A stretch of DNA of 64,000 nucleotides from Planctomycetota bacterium (lineage in GTDB: Bacteria; Planctomycetota; UBA8742; UBA2392). Positions 38,055 to 47,313 of the stretch are shown here, piece after piece; position 1 is the first letter of the stretch, and each line of letters opens with the position of its first letter. A model generated the notes under the pieces. That model searched no databases. It was given only the letters and a program-made list of their open reading frames with translations, and was not told where the DNA came from. A program made the translations under genes and the position numbers. The stretch spans positions 1 through 64,000 of the forward strand of contig JADZFR010000003.1 in NCBI GenBank assembly GCA_020849795.1, in the 5' to 3' direction.

Positions 38055-40064
38055 TCAGTCAATGACGGTCAGGCGCAACTGGTTGCGGTGCAGCGGGTCT
38101 GGTGCCGGCACAGATCCGGTCATGCCGGGCATCAGAATCGGGGGTGGTGGGGGAGGAGTGTATCCGCCGCTGCCGCCACCGCCGCCGGCTGCTGCAGCCT
38201 GGCCGCCGCCCTGCTGCGGGTTCTGCCACTGCCAACCCTGCGCCCAGTAATACTCGTAACTGTTGTACGTCACTTCCTGCGTCACCACGACCAGGTCGTC
38301 GCCGACCAGCACGGCGTCATAGCCGAACCAGCCCAGCGTGGTGATGTTCAGGCCCTGCGGCATGCCGGCAGGCGGCGTTCCGCCCGGCGTGGCAGTCGAT
38401 TGCGTCACAACGTGCAGCGTGGGCACAGTGCCGACCGTGAAGTCCTGCCAGAACAGGTCGTGCAGCTCGAGCCCCCAGCCCGAGGGCGACATGTACAGCA
38501 TGTCAACGCGCTTTTCGGTGCCCTGCATGCGCGCGTGCACGCTGGGCATCATCGCGCCCGGCATGGGCACGTTGGCCACGTTCTGCCACGAAAAGCCGGC
38601 GTTGCTGCTGTACAGCAGGTGCACGCCGTCGGACTTTTCGTAGGCGTAGAAGATCTCCATGCTGCTGCCGCTGCCCAGCAGGCACACATGCGGGTCACAC
38701 GGCATCACGTTGACTTCCTGGTCAAGTTGCGTGTCGGTGAAGTAGGTGGCACCAAAGGGTCGCACCGCGCAGCGGAAGCGCGTGGTGCTGACTGCCTGCC
38801 ACGTCTGCCAGTTGAACTGCACGTCGGTGTAGCCATAGCCCACGACCAGGTCACCACCGGTGCTGTACTCCATGTGCATCAACAGCGGAGTCACGTCGGT
38901 GCCCGGCGCGTGCACGGTCTGGGCCGTGCCCCACGTGTAGCCGGTCGGGGTGTTATTGGCGTCAAAGCCGCTTGGCGTAGCTTCGACCAGAACCAGCTGG
39001 CTGTTCCAGGCCCAGCTGCTGGAGTAGGTGTTGCGCCAGTACAGCACGCCGATGCGATAATCGCTGCGCATGGCAATCTGCACCAGGCGCGTGCCCAGCA
39101 GCCCGTTGGACTCAAGGTCGCGCTCAATCGAGAAGGTCGCGCCGCGGTTCAGGCTGATTTCTGCGCGCACCGTGCCGCAACCCGTGTACGCGACGGCCAG
39201 CACGTTGCCGAGTGCGGCGATTTCCTGGTCGCGCCAGAACCCGCTGTCGGGTGACTGGCTTGCCGCGCTGGCGCCGGTGACCGCGCCCGTAAGGGCATCC
39301 ATCTGCAGCCATGAGCGGCGGCGGTCCACGTAGTACTGCTGGTTGGAATCGCCGTCGTAGGTGACGATGCTGTAGCGGTCGCCCGAAACCGCAATCGCCG
39401 GCAACCCGAACTGGTAGGAGTCACTGCTGTAAAGGTCGCTGGTGGTCATGCCCGGTCGCGGCCCCTGCGTGTTGCCGCCGACAAGGTTGATCGCGCTCTG
39501 GTTGCCGATACTGATACGAATGCCAATCTTGAGCGTGTCATTGGCGCGGGGCACACGCACGTACAGAACCTGCGTGCCGACCACATTGCCGCGCACCGTT
39601 GCCCGCGCAAACCCGTCACCGTTGACGTCAACGATATTGCCCTGGTTGCTCAGCCCCGGCGCCTCGATTGTCATGCCGGCGCCGGCAATACTCTCGACGC
39701 CGTTGCTCAGTGTCACGCCCGAGTCTTCCACGTGCCCCAGGGAAACGCGCGTCAGCCCGAAGTTGCCGCCGCCGCGCGCCACAATGTTGAACGAGAAGTC
39801 CTGCCCCGCAGGGGTCTCAAGCTCATATACCCGGTCAAAACCGCTGAAATTGAAGCGCGACGTGTTCACCGCGCCGGACAAGGTGTCCACGGCCGCAGGC
39901 TGCAACTCGGCCAAGCCGGCTGCCAGCGTCACCTCGGTCGTGGCGAACGTGGTTTGCCCTGGCCCGGTGGGGTTCCACGGCACGATGATTGGTTCAAAAA
40001 TGTCAGAGCACCCAACAAGGAAAGCAACCAGAAGGACGGGCGCGGCAAGCAGGACTTTGCGCAT
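38055..40064 (-). CDS. Large lipoprotein, predicted beta-propeller
   Basis: A 669-residue exported lipoprotein. MRKVLLAAPVLLVAFLVGC is a type II signal with the lipobox Cys at 19. The body is beta-rich with Trp and Tyr, and two degenerate Asp-box (BNR) motifs are seen: SLNRGATF and SSNAGFSW, which suggests a sialidase-like propeller without evidence of catalysis. The C-terminal 60 residues change to Gln/Gly/Ala runs and PPPPPP. The start is chosen at 40064 because it gives the lipoprotein signal and has AAGGTG upstream. No partner genes are adjacent; the role is unknown. Confidence 0.75.
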   Translation of the reverse strand: MRKVLLAAPVLLVAFLVGCSDIFEPIIVPWNPTGPGQTTFATTEVTLAAGLAELQPAAVDTLSGAVNTSRFNFSGFDRVYELETPAGQDFSFNIVARGGGNFGLTRVSLGHVEDSGVTLSNGVESIAGAGMTIEAPGLSNQGNIVDVNGDGFARATVRGNVVGTQVLYVRVPRANDTLKIGIRISIGNQSAINLVGGNTQGPRPGMTTSDLYSSDSYQFGLPAIAVSGDRYSIVTYDGDSNQQYYVDRRRSWLQMDALTGAVTGASAASQSPDSGFWRDQEIAALGNVLAVAYTGCGTVRAEISLNRGATFSIERDLESNGLLGTRLVQIAMRSDYRIGVLYWRNTYSSSWAWNSQLVLVEATPSGFDANNTPTGYTWGTAQTVHAPGTDVTPLLMHMEYSTGGDLVVGYGYTDVQFNWQTWQAVSTTRFRCAVRPFGATYFTDTQLDQEVNVMPCDPHVCLLGSGSSMEIFYAYEKSDGVHLLYSSNAGFSWQNVANVPMPGAMMPSVHARMQGTEKRVDMLYMSPSGWGLELHDLFWQDFTVGTVPTLHVVTQSTATPGGTPPAGMPQGLNITTLGWFGYDAVLVGDDLVVVTQEVTYNSYEYYWAQGWQWQNPQQGGGQAAAAGGGGGSGGYTPPPPPPILMPGMTGSVPAPDPLHRNQLRLTVID

Positions 40065-40217
40065 ACGGCACCTTGGCAGGGGAGGTTTAAGGTAAAGAGT
40101 ATCAGCAAGATCGGTGCCGCAGCGGAAAATACCCGAATTCCGGGCACCCTCCGGCAACGATGATGTCAGTTTCGGGCAAAGTATACACACAGAGGGGTCA
40201 ATTCTTGGGCTGGACAC

Positions 40218-40223
40218 TATAAT
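40218..40223 (+). promoter_or_regulatory. Consensus -10 TATAAT, leaderless start
   Basis: TATAAT is 8 nt before the ATG at 40232. Transcription would begin within a base or two of the start codon. No strong -35 is visible at 16-18 nt. Confidence 0.6.
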
Positions 40224-40231
40224 TCACTCCC

Positions 40232-41515
40232 ATGGCCAACGCAGAACCAGCCTTCGTAACGGCATCCGACGCGGTTTCGGGCGTGAAGTCCGGCCAGCGC
40301 GTGTTCATCGGCAGTGGCGCCAGCGAGCCATCGTCTCTGGTGGCAGCGCTGACGGCCCGCGCGGGCGAGCTGCGTGACGTGAACCTGCTGCATATTCTGA
40401 CGCTGGGCGAGGCACCTTACGTCGCGCCGCAGTTCGCCGGCAGCTTTCGCCACACCGCCTTCTTCATCGGCCGCAACGTACGCGAAGCCGTGCAGGATGG
40501 CCGCGCCGACTTCATGCCGATCTTTCTCAGCGAGATCCCGGCCCTGTTCGAATCCCGGCTGCCGCTTGACTGGGTGTTCGTGCAACTCTCGCCGCCTGAC
40601 AAGCACGGATGGTGCACGGTGGGTGTCAGCGCCGACGTGGTGATGGGGGCGCTGCGTCATGCGCGGCACATTGTGGCCGAAATCAACCCGCGCATGCCGC
40701 GCACCTGGGGCAACACCATCGTCCATGTTTCACGTCTGCATGCCGTGGTGCAGGTTGACCATCCGCTGCCGCAACTTCTGCCGGACTCGATTGATGAAGC
40801 GAGCGCAGCCATCGGTCGCCATGTGGCCGGGTTGATTGACGACGGCGACTGTCTGCAACTGGGCATCGGCACTATCCCGAATGCCGTGCTGAGAGAGCTG
40901 CGCAACCACACGCGCCTTGGCGTCCACACCGAAATGCTGAGCGACGGCATCGTCGAACTTGTCGAGGCAGGCGTGATCGATTGCTCGCGCAAGAACTATC
41001 ACCCCGACAAGGCAATCTGCAGTTTTGCCATGGGTACACAGCGGCTGTACGACTTTGTCGACGATAACCCGTTCATCGAATTCTATGGCAATGAGTTCGT
41101 GAACGACCCGTTCAACATCGCGCGCAACGACCGCATGGCGGCGGTCAACAGTGCGATTGCCGTGGACCTGACCGGGCAAGTGAATTCGGACAGCCTTGGC
41201 ACGAAGCCGTACTCGGGCATTGGCGGCCAGGTGGACTTCATCCGCGGTGCCGCGCGCTCGGCCGGCGGCAAGCCGATCATCGCGCTGCCGAGCACGGCAA
41301 AAGGCGGCAGTGTCAGCCGCATTGCCGCGACACTCGGTGAGGGCGCGGGCGTGGTGACCAGCCGTGGTGACGTGCACTTTGTCGTCACCGAATACGGCGT
41401 CGCGGACTTGTACGCCAAGGGCATTCGCCAGCGCGCGCGGGCGCTGATCAACATCTCGCACCCGAAGTTCAGGCCGCAGCTTGAGCAGCGCGCGCGTGAA
41501 TTGAAGCTGCTTTAG
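40232..41515 (+). CDS. Acetyl-CoA hydrolase/CoA-transferase (4-hydroxybutyrate CoA-transferase-like)
   Basis: A 427-residue two-domain class I CoA-transferase. N-terminal part: VFIGSGASEPSSLVAAL, LPLDWVFVQLSPPDKHGWCTVG. C-terminal part: LQLGIGTIPNAVL, HTEMLSDGIVEL, FYGNEFVNDP, YSGIGGQVDFIRGA, PIIALPSTAKGG and VVTEYGVADLYAKG, all standard blocks of the AcetylCoA_hydro family. The enzyme moves CoA between acyl-CoA and a carboxylate such as acetate, butyrate or 4-hydroxybutyrate; which one cannot be read from sequence. The catalytic Glu is probably the one in NEFVND. It stands alone with its own promoter. Confidence 0.9.
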   Translation: MANAEPAFVTASDAVSGVKSGQRVFIGSGASEPSSLVAALTARAGELRDVNLLHILTLGEAPYVAPQFAGSFRHTAFFIGRNVREAVQDGRADFMPIFLSEIPALFESRLPLDWVFVQLSPPDKHGWCTVGVSADVVMGALRHARHIVAEINPRMPRTWGNTIVHVSRLHAVVQVDHPLPQLLPDSIDEASAAIGRHVAGLIDDGDCLQLGIGTIPNAVLRELRNHTRLGVHTEMLSDGIVELVEAGVIDCSRKNYHPDKAICSFAMGTQRLYDFVDDNPFIEFYGNEFVNDPFNIARNDRMAAVNSAIAVDLTGQVNSDSLGTKPYSGIGGQVDFIRGAARSAGGKPIIALPSTAKGGSVSRIAATLGEGAGVVTSRGDVHFVVTEYGVADLYAKGIRQRARALINISHPKFRPQLEQRARELKLL

Positions 41516-41555
41516 CTGTGTCGCCACTGTTACTAAGATCATCTTGCGGTACCTG

Positions 41556-42401
41556 ATGACTGCCCTCATGCGCTTGCTTGCCTTGATCCTGCTGCTCCTG
41601 CTCGCCGCCTGTGGCGGCGGTAGCAGCGCGCCTCCACCCCAGCCCGTGCAGAACAAGCCGGTTGCCGTGTCGAGCGACAACAGCGCGAACCTGAAACGCG
41701 CGCGCGAGTTGTACGACAAGGCGCAGGAACACTTCACCAGAGGCGATTACGTCGGTGCCGTGCCGTTGCTGGAGCAGGCATGTGAACTTGCACCTGGCGA
41801 CTGGGAAGTCCAGGCGCGCTTGGGCCACGCCTATGAGCGCGTGCGCCGATTTGCCGAGGCTCGCGCCCAGTTCATGCTCGCGGCCAAACTGGCCGAGGGT
41901 GACGAACGCGTCGAGCTTGAGGGCCGCGCCGCCCATTGCAGCCACGTGCTGGCTGACGAAGCTTACAAGCGCGGCGAAGACAAGCTCGCGCTTGAGCACC
42001 TGCGCGATGCCGTCAAGCTGCGACCCGCAGAGGCGGAAATCAGCATGCTGCTTGGGTACGTCCAGCAACGCCGCAAGGAATACGCTGAAGCTGAGTCAGC
42101 CTTCCGCCTTGCGGCCGACTTGTTCACCGATGCGCGACGGCGCGACGCGATGTTCTGGTTGGGGCAGGCCCAGTTCGCACAGGAGAAATACGAAGAAACT
42201 CTTGAGACATACACCACGTTGATCAACGAGCGCGTAACCGGCAATGACATCTATGGCTGGCGCGCATACTGCCACCACCTGCTCGGCAATCGTGAAGATG
42301 CCCGACGCGACTTCGAAAGGGCCGTCGAGTACGCAACCACGCCCGAGAAGCGAAAAGAGTATGGCGATGCCGCCGCGGCACTGGCGCAGGAGGGTGATTG
42401 A
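41556..42401 (+). CDS. TPR-repeat lipoprotein
   Basis: A 281-residue lipoprotein. The signal LMRLLALILLLLLAACGGG has a lipobox with Cys near residue 18. After a Pro/Ser spacer, five to six TPR units follow (ARELYDKAQEHFTRGDYVGAVPLLEQACELAPGD; AEISMLLGYVQQRRKEYAEAESAFRLAAD; YEETLETYTTLINERVTG). TPR proteins of this kind scaffold complexes at the membrane. The start could be 41556 or 41568; a TTG at 41544 is less likely. The stop overlaps the TTG start of the next gene. Confidence 0.8.
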   Translation: MTALMRLLALILLLLLAACGGGSSAPPPQPVQNKPVAVSSDNSANLKRARELYDKAQEHFTRGDYVGAVPLLEQACELAPGDWEVQARLGHAYERVRRFAEARAQFMLAAKLAEGDERVELEGRAAHCSHVLADEAYKRGEDKLALEHLRDAVKLRPAEAEISMLLGYVQQRRKEYAEAESAFRLAADLFTDARRRDAMFWLGQAQFAQEKYEETLETYTTLINERVTGNDIYGWRAYCHHLLGNREDARRDFERAVEYATTPEKRKEYGDAAAALAQEGD

Positions 42402-43087
42402 GCCGCGTTGCATGTGCCGACCCTGGCCTGGCCGCCGCGCTGGGCCTTCCGCACGGGCAAGCCGATTTGGTGCTTGAGTACATTGACGGCGCCCTGCACC
42501 TGCGCGATACGCGCCCCGGCGCACCGGGGCCCATCTGCGCCGACTTTGAGTCCCAGGCCGCCGAGAACCGCCGCAAAGCCGGGCGCGGCTTGCTGCTGGC
42601 CAAGGCGATCGGCGTGAAACCCGGCCAGCAGTTGAGTGTTCTTGACGCGACAGCCGGCTTGGGTCGTGACTCGTACGCGCTGGCAGCGCTGAATTGCGTC
42701 GTGACGGCCGTTGAGCGTTCGCCCGTGGTGGCTGCGCTGCTGCGCGACGCCTTGTACCGTTCCAGCCAGGACCCGGCTGCGGCCCGCATCTCGTTGCTGT
42801 TGGCCGACGCTCGCGAGCAGATGCAGACGGCGCGCTACGATGTGGTGTACCTGGACCCGATGTTCCCGGACCGGCGCAAGAGCGCCAAAGTAAAGAAGGA
42901 AATGCAGTACATGCAGGATCTGCTGGGGCATGAGGATGGCAATGACCTGCTGGAGCCCGCGCTGCAAGCCGCTACGCGCCGCGTGGTCGTGAAGCGCCCC
43001 GTGCACGCGCCACCACTGCCATCGGCAGCCAAGCCAACCCACGTGCACAAGGGCAAGAGCGTGCGCTTTGACGTCTACATGTCCTGA
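42398..43087 (+). CDS. rsmJ: RsmJ-like 16S rRNA guanine-N2 methyltransferase
   Basis: A 229-residue SAM-dependent methyltransferase. Signature blocks of RsmJ (m2G1516 of 16S rRNA) are all present: DFESQAAENRRKAGRG near 45, DATAGLGRDSYALA, VTAVERSPVVAALL, VVYLDPMFPDRRKSAKVKKEMQ and RRVVVKRPVHAPPL. The start is a TTG overlapping the upstream stop (TTGA) with a strong AGGAGGG just before it, so translation is coupled to the TPR lipoprotein. Its 3' end overlaps the convergent PP-loop gene by 13 nt. RsmJ is best known from Gammaproteobacteria. Confidence 0.88.
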   Translation: MSRVACADPGLAAALGLPHGQADLVLEYIDGALHLRDTRPGAPGPICADFESQAAENRRKAGRGLLLAKAIGVKPGQQLSVLDATAGLGRDSYALAALNCVVTAVERSPVVAALLRDALYRSSQDPAAARISLLLADAREQMQTARYDVVYLDPMFPDRRKSAKVKKEMQYMQDLLGHEDGNDLLEPALQAATRRVVVKRPVHAPPLPSAAKPTHVHKGKSVRFDVYMS

Positions 43088-43746
43088 CCAGCCGGCAGCA
43101 CGTCCGCGAACCAGAAGCCGTCACGCTCAATCGTCTCGCCGACTTCGATCGCAATCGGCTGGCTGAACATGGGGCCGGCGTGCACGAACGTATGAAACTC
43201 GCCGTTTTCGCCGCACGGGTCTACTCCTGCGGGAAGGACCGGCCACACCTCGCTGAATGCGCGGCCGCAGAAACTCGGGTCGAGCTTGCGCGGGTCAACG
43301 CATGTCAGCACGGCGCGCAAACCAGCGGCGGTGATCTCGCGCGCAAGCGCGGTGGTGTCGCGGCCCCACAGCGGAAAGATCGGCGAGATGCCGGTGCCCG
43401 CAAGCTTGTCTTCGCGGTACTTGCGAACGTCGGGCAGAAACAGGTCGCCGAACGCCATGTGCGTGACACCGTCGGCCACAGCGTTGGCGCAGGCGTCACT
43501 CATCAGGCGTTCATAGTCTTCATTGCTGCACGGCCATGGCAGCATGATCTCGCGCAGGGGCAGTCCCGCGGCTTGCGCCTGCGCGCGCAACAGTTCGCGG
43601 CGCACGGCGTGCATGGCCACCCGCTGAAAGGCATCGTTCAGTGTGGTCAGCAACCCGACCACGTGCACGTCCGGCATCTGCCGCAGGGCATGCAACGTCC
43701 AGGCCGAGTCTTTGCCTGATGACCAGCTGAGCAGTACGCGTTTCAT
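43075..43746 (-). CDS. PP-loop ATP pyrophosphatase (diphthine-ammonia ligase-like)
   Basis: A 223-residue protein of the Dph6/MJ0570 family. The ATP-pyrophosphatase PP-loop SWSSGKDSA is at residues 7-15, followed by VVGLLTTLNDAF, GLPLREIMLPWPCSNEDYE, MAFGDLFLPDVRKYREDKL and ENGEFHTFVHAGPMF, the family hallmarks. In archaea and eukaryotes Dph6 amidates diphthine on EF2, but bacteria lack that substrate, so the bacterial role is unknown. Confidence 0.82.
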   Translation of the reverse strand: MKRVLLSWSSGKDSAWTLHALRQMPDVHVVGLLTTLNDAFQRVAMHAVRRELLRAQAQAAGLPLREIMLPWPCSNEDYERLMSDACANAVADGVTHMAFGDLFLPDVRKYREDKLAGTGISPIFPLWGRDTTALAREITAAGLRAVLTCVDPRKLDPSFCGRAFSEVWPVLPAGVDPCGENGEFHTFVHAGPMFSQPIAIEVGETIERDGFWFADVLPAGQDM

Positions 43747-43828
43747 GGGGGCCGGGTCTACAACGCATCGGGTGCTTTGTAACTCCCGACGCCAAAATCC
43801 GTATTACACTGGGGGGCGGAGGTGCCGT

Positions 43829-45040
43829 ATGTGGGACCGTTCGTACCGTTGGCAGCGCCTGACACGTGTCGTTGCGGGCGTCGGCGTGGTGGCTGCGCTG
43901 GTCATAGGCGTGGCAACCGTTTCCCAGACTGAAGCCGCGGGCCGCGCCGCTGACGGCGTGCGCGAAATCTCGCGAGAAACCGCGCCCGACACCGACAGCA
44001 CCGTCATCTGCAACGTGCCCGCCGAGCTGCGCGTGCGCAAGGGCGGCCTGGTGTATCGCGAGGGCGCTGGCGGCAAAGCCGAAATCGTGGGCCGCGTAAT
44101 CAAAGTCGGTGAAGTCGTCGCCGGCGCGCAAGAGATCACTGTGCTGCTTACGCCGACTGCGGCGGGCGCGATGGCCCGCGGTGGCAAGTTGCGCGGCGCA
44201 GAGCCGACGGCGAGCGTGGAACATGCGTTTCGCCTGCTGATCAGCCCCGACATCCCGCGCGAAGAAGCCAAGATCGCGCGTGACCGGCTGTGGCCTGCGA
44301 TTGAAAAGCACGTGCTGCCAAAGTTGAAAGAGCGCGTCACCAAGGAAGTGACCGAGAGCTTTGACAACCTGGACGACGACGACCGCGACCTTCTGGACAA
44401 GAGCGTCAAAGAGTTGCGCGTAGAGATGGTTGCACTCGAAGAAGAGCTGCTCAACCGGCTGGCCAACAAAGCATGGGAAGTGATCGGCGTCAGCGGCGTT
44501 GCCGAGGGCATTTTGCGCAAGAGCGGCGACGCAGCCGGCAATACGTACGGCAAGGTCAAGAACTGGGTCAAGAGCTGGTGGGGATCCGAAGAAGAAGAAG
44601 TTGCCAAGGAAAGCGATTTCCTGACCGAAGAGCGCGCAGCGGCGCTGCGCATCGCCATGGAAGAAGAGGTCGAGGCATTCCTGAAAGAGAAAGACAAAGA
44701 GATCAAAGAGAAGTTCAACAAGGTGTTGAACAACCGCCGCGCCGAATTCATTGAAAAGTTCGAGACCAAGTGGGGCCCCAAGCTGTACGAGAACGCGTTA
44801 GTGCCAAGCTGGCTGGAAGGCGAAGAGGGCGTGCTGGAAGCCGCCGAGGAGTACGCCAATGACTTTGCGCAGCGCCGCCTGCTGACGCCCGAGGGTGGGC
44901 CAAAGCTGTTGCTGGCTTACGCGCTGCGATCAAGCCTGGGCATCACGCAGGACCCGCTGCTGGTGATCAAGCCTGAGCTGACCGGCAAAGTCGAGTTCGA
45001 GTGGATCATGCCGCGACTGGAGAAGGACGTTCGCAAGTGA
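43829..45040 (+). CDS. Coiled-coil membrane-anchored protein, partner of lipid ABC transporter
   Basis: A 403-residue protein. A basic start and one membrane helix (VVAGVGVVAALVIGVATVS) are followed by a small beta-rich region (about 57-125: LRVRKGGLVYREGAGGKAEIVGRVIKVGEVVAGAQEITVLL) that loosely resembles the start of MlaD/MCE domains. Residues 135-400 are highly charged helices with few Pro or Gly, probably a long coiled-coil stalk. It has GGAGG 8 nt before its ATG and overlaps the downstream ABC gene (GTGA), so the two work together. An MCE-like periplasmic role is inference; the MCE core is not clear enough to claim. Confidence 0.6.
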   Translation: MWDRSYRWQRLTRVVAGVGVVAALVIGVATVSQTEAAGRAADGVREISRETAPDTDSTVICNVPAELRVRKGGLVYREGAGGKAEIVGRVIKVGEVVAGAQEITVLLTPTAAGAMARGGKLRGAEPTASVEHAFRLLISPDIPREEAKIARDRLWPAIEKHVLPKLKERVTKEVTESFDNLDDDDRDLLDKSVKELRVEMVALEEELLNRLANKAWEVIGVSGVAEGILRKSGDAAGNTYGKVKNWVKSWWGSEEEEVAKESDFLTEERAAALRIAMEEEVEAFLKEKDKEIKEKFNKVLNNRRAEFIEKFETKWGPKLYENALVPSWLEGEEGVLEAAEEYANDFAQRRLLTPEGGPKLLLAYALRSSLGITQDPLLVIKPELTGKVEFEWIMPRLEKDVRK

Positions 45041-46686
45041 CCGACAGCGCCACCACGACTGAGCCAGCGCTGGCGCAGTCCGCGCCGCCTGCGGGCGTTG
45101 AACTGCACATTCGAGAACTTGAAGTCACGCTTGGTGCAGACGTGCTGCGGCTGCAGGCGCCCGTCAGCATGCGTGCGGGGCGGCTGTATGTGCTCTGGGG
45201 CCCCAGTGGCAGCGGCAAGAGCAGTTTCGTGCGCGCGCTGCTTGGCCTGGGCGACCTGGCAACGCCGCGTGTGGTTGCGCGCGGCGACGTGACGTTGATC
45301 GACGGCGCGGGCGTAGATTACCCGCTTTGGCAGGGAGCGACCTACAACCCTGATGCCCGAAGCCAGATTGCGTTTCTGCCCCAGGCCGACCGCCTTGGCT
45401 TCATTGACGGGCTCAGCACGCTGGAAAACGTGCGGCTGTATGGCAGCCTGCCACGCGACGCGGCCAAGACCCATGCCGAGAACCTGGCGGCGCGCTTTCA
45501 CCTGATGAAGCTGCCGGACAAGCTAAGTCATGCCAGCGGCGGCGAGCGCATGCGCTTGTCGGCGGTGCGGGCCCTGTTGAAACGAGGGCAAGACCAGACC
45601 CCGCCGGCGTTAGTCATCGCCGACGAGCCCACAGCCGGCCTGGATGCCATTGCGGCAAAAGGGCTCGCGAAAGAACTGATCGACTATGCGCGTCGCAAGG
45701 ACAGCATTGTCGTGGTCATCAGCCACGACCCGCAGGTGTTTACAGGTCAAGAGCCGCCGGAAGTGGATCGTACCGGCGGCAGCAAGACCGTGCACATCTT
45801 TGAGTGCGCGGTAGGGGCTGACCACGCGCCGATTGAGGACGAGATCGGGCGCCTGAAGATTGAAGCCGGCCGCCCAGTGAATCCCGTGCTCGCGGGCGTC
45901 AAAAACCGGGCCGCCGAGGCGATGGCAATGCTTGGCGGGGCTGCGTTGGCGCCGCTGGCATTCCTGTGGGGGCTGGTGTGTATCAAGCGGCCGGGCTTCG
46001 TGCTCAAGCGCGTAGTTGCCGACGCCGGCGACTTTGGAACGCACTTGTTTTCGTGGTTGGGCAGCCTGCTGATCGGCGGCACGGTCGCGTACTTCATCTT
46101 TGAGCAACTGCCACGGCCTGAGCTGGTTGAACCTTTGCTGCTCGAAGAGATCCTGCAAGCCACCGGGCACACGCTGATTCGTGTCGTATTGCCGCTCGGG
46201 GCCGCGGCATTGATTACCGGCAAGCTTGGCGCTGCGCAGGCTGCGCGGCTTGCCAGCGGCGTGCGCGGCGGCTCGCTGGAGACGCTGGCGCTTGCGCGCT
46301 GGCGCGTCGAGGCCTACGGGCTGGTGCCCGCCGTGCTGGCGCAGACGCTGGCGATCATGGCGGCTACCTTTGTCGCGTGTTACAGCGGCATCGCGCTGGC
46401 CAGTCTGATTTATGTGGCTGGCCACGAGGGCGCGTCGATGGGCCTGGCGTTGCAACTGATGTCTGACGGTCTCGATGACGCGCCCAAATGGAGAGAGTTC
46501 CTGTGGGCCAAAGTGAGCGCCAGCGGCTTCATTGGCGGGGCGCTGGCGGCCATGTTCGGGCTTGCGCCGGCGCAGGGCGAAGACGACGTGGCAAAGGCCG
46601 TACACCGCACGTTACTGTGGGGAATCCTGGCCGTGATCACGGTGCAATGCGCATTCATCGTCTGGGAATTCTCGCACTACCGGTAG
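45037..46686 (+). CDS. Single-chain ABC transporter: ATPase fused to MlaE-like permease
   Basis: A 549-residue protein. Residues about 20-260 are an ABC ATPase: Walker A GPSGSGKSS, Q-loop region IAFLPQAD, signature SHASGGERMRLS, Walker B LVIADEPTAGLD, and VVISHDP. Residues about 285-549 are a permease with five or so helices. The block ALITGKLGAAQAARLASGVRGGSLETLALARWRVEAYGLVPAVLA matches the conserved 'GR.GSa.aAELg.m..tEqidAL..mG.dP..yLv.PRvlA' region of MlaE. MlaF (ATPase) and MlaE (permease) of the phospholipid transport system are usually separate. The GTG start overlaps the upstream stop. Predicted role: lipid movement across the inner membrane. Confidence 0.75.
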   Translation: MTDSATTTEPALAQSAPPAGVELHIRELEVTLGADVLRLQAPVSMRAGRLYVLWGPSGSGKSSFVRALLGLGDLATPRVVARGDVTLIDGAGVDYPLWQGATYNPDARSQIAFLPQADRLGFIDGLSTLENVRLYGSLPRDAAKTHAENLAARFHLMKLPDKLSHASGGERMRLSAVRALLKRGQDQTPPALVIADEPTAGLDAIAAKGLAKELIDYARRKDSIVVVISHDPQVFTGQEPPEVDRTGGSKTVHIFECAVGADHAPIEDEIGRLKIEAGRPVNPVLAGVKNRAAEAMAMLGGAALAPLAFLWGLVCIKRPGFVLKRVVADAGDFGTHLFSWLGSLLIGGTVAYFIFEQLPRPELVEPLLLEEILQATGHTLIRVVLPLGAAALITGKLGAAQAARLASGVRGGSLETLALARWRVEAYGLVPAVLAQTLAIMAATFVACYSGIALASLIYVAGHEGASMGLALQLMSDGLDDAPKWREFLWAKVSASGFIGGALAAMFGLAPAQGEDDVAKAVHRTLLWGILAVITVQCAFIVWEFSHYR

Positions 46687-46728
46687 GGGCTTGCCTAGTC
46701 ATGCCGCCACGGTTGAAACTGGCGTGCC

Positions 46729-47259
46729 GTGGACGACTCCGACGACATGCTGGTAGCGCGCATGCGACGCAGCGACCTTGGCGCGCTTGATGCCATCGTG
46801 GCGGCGCACCAGGACGCGCTTGTGCGCATCACGCGGGTCGTTACCGGCGACGATGCCCGCGCCCACGATGCTGCGCAGGAAGCCTTCGTCCGACTGTGGC
46901 GCAACCCGGAAGCATTTGTCGGGGGTTCACTACGCGCATGGTTGATCACCGTGGCGCGCAATGTTGCCTTGAACGAGATACGGGCCACGCGGCGACGCAC
47001 GGCGCGGCACGACAAGTCCGAAATGCGCCCGCCCTCTGACCCCGCACTGAAGGTCGCGGGTGCCGACAGGCTGGCGCAGGTGCGGATGTTTCTGGACACG
47101 TTGCCTGAACAGGAACGCACGGCTCTGACCCTGTTCGCCGTCGAAGGCATGGCGCAAGCCGAGATTGCGCTGGCTTTGGGCACAAGCGAGGGGGCGGTCA
47201 AGCAGGCCATTTTGAGCGCCCGCAAGAAAATCAGGGACAGGTTCGACGAATCTTCCTGA
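46729..47259 (+). CDS. ECF-type RNA polymerase sigma factor
   Basis: A 176-residue sigma-70 family factor. Region 2 (about 20-90) contains DALVRITRVVTGDDARAHDAAQEAFVRLWRN and SLRAWLITVARNVALNEIRATRRR. Region 4 (about 120-170) contains LPEQERTALTLFAVEGMAQAEIALALGTSEGAVKQAILSARKKIRDR, with its helix-turn-helix. The GTG at 46729 is the likely start; ATG 46747 is the alternative. The next gene encodes a FecR-like membrane protein, the usual anti-sigma arrangement, so activity is probably held by that partner. Confidence 0.9.
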   Translation: MDDSDDMLVARMRRSDLGALDAIVAAHQDALVRITRVVTGDDARAHDAAQEAFVRLWRNPEAFVGGSLRAWLITVARNVALNEIRATRRRTARHDKSEMRPPSDPALKVAGADRLAQVRMFLDTLPEQERTALTLFAVEGMAQAEIALALGTSEGAVKQAILSARKKIRDRFDESS

Positions 47260-47313
47260 CCTGGATGCCGCGGATGGGGTTATCACTATGGAAGGCACAG
47301 CCTTCGAGGAATC

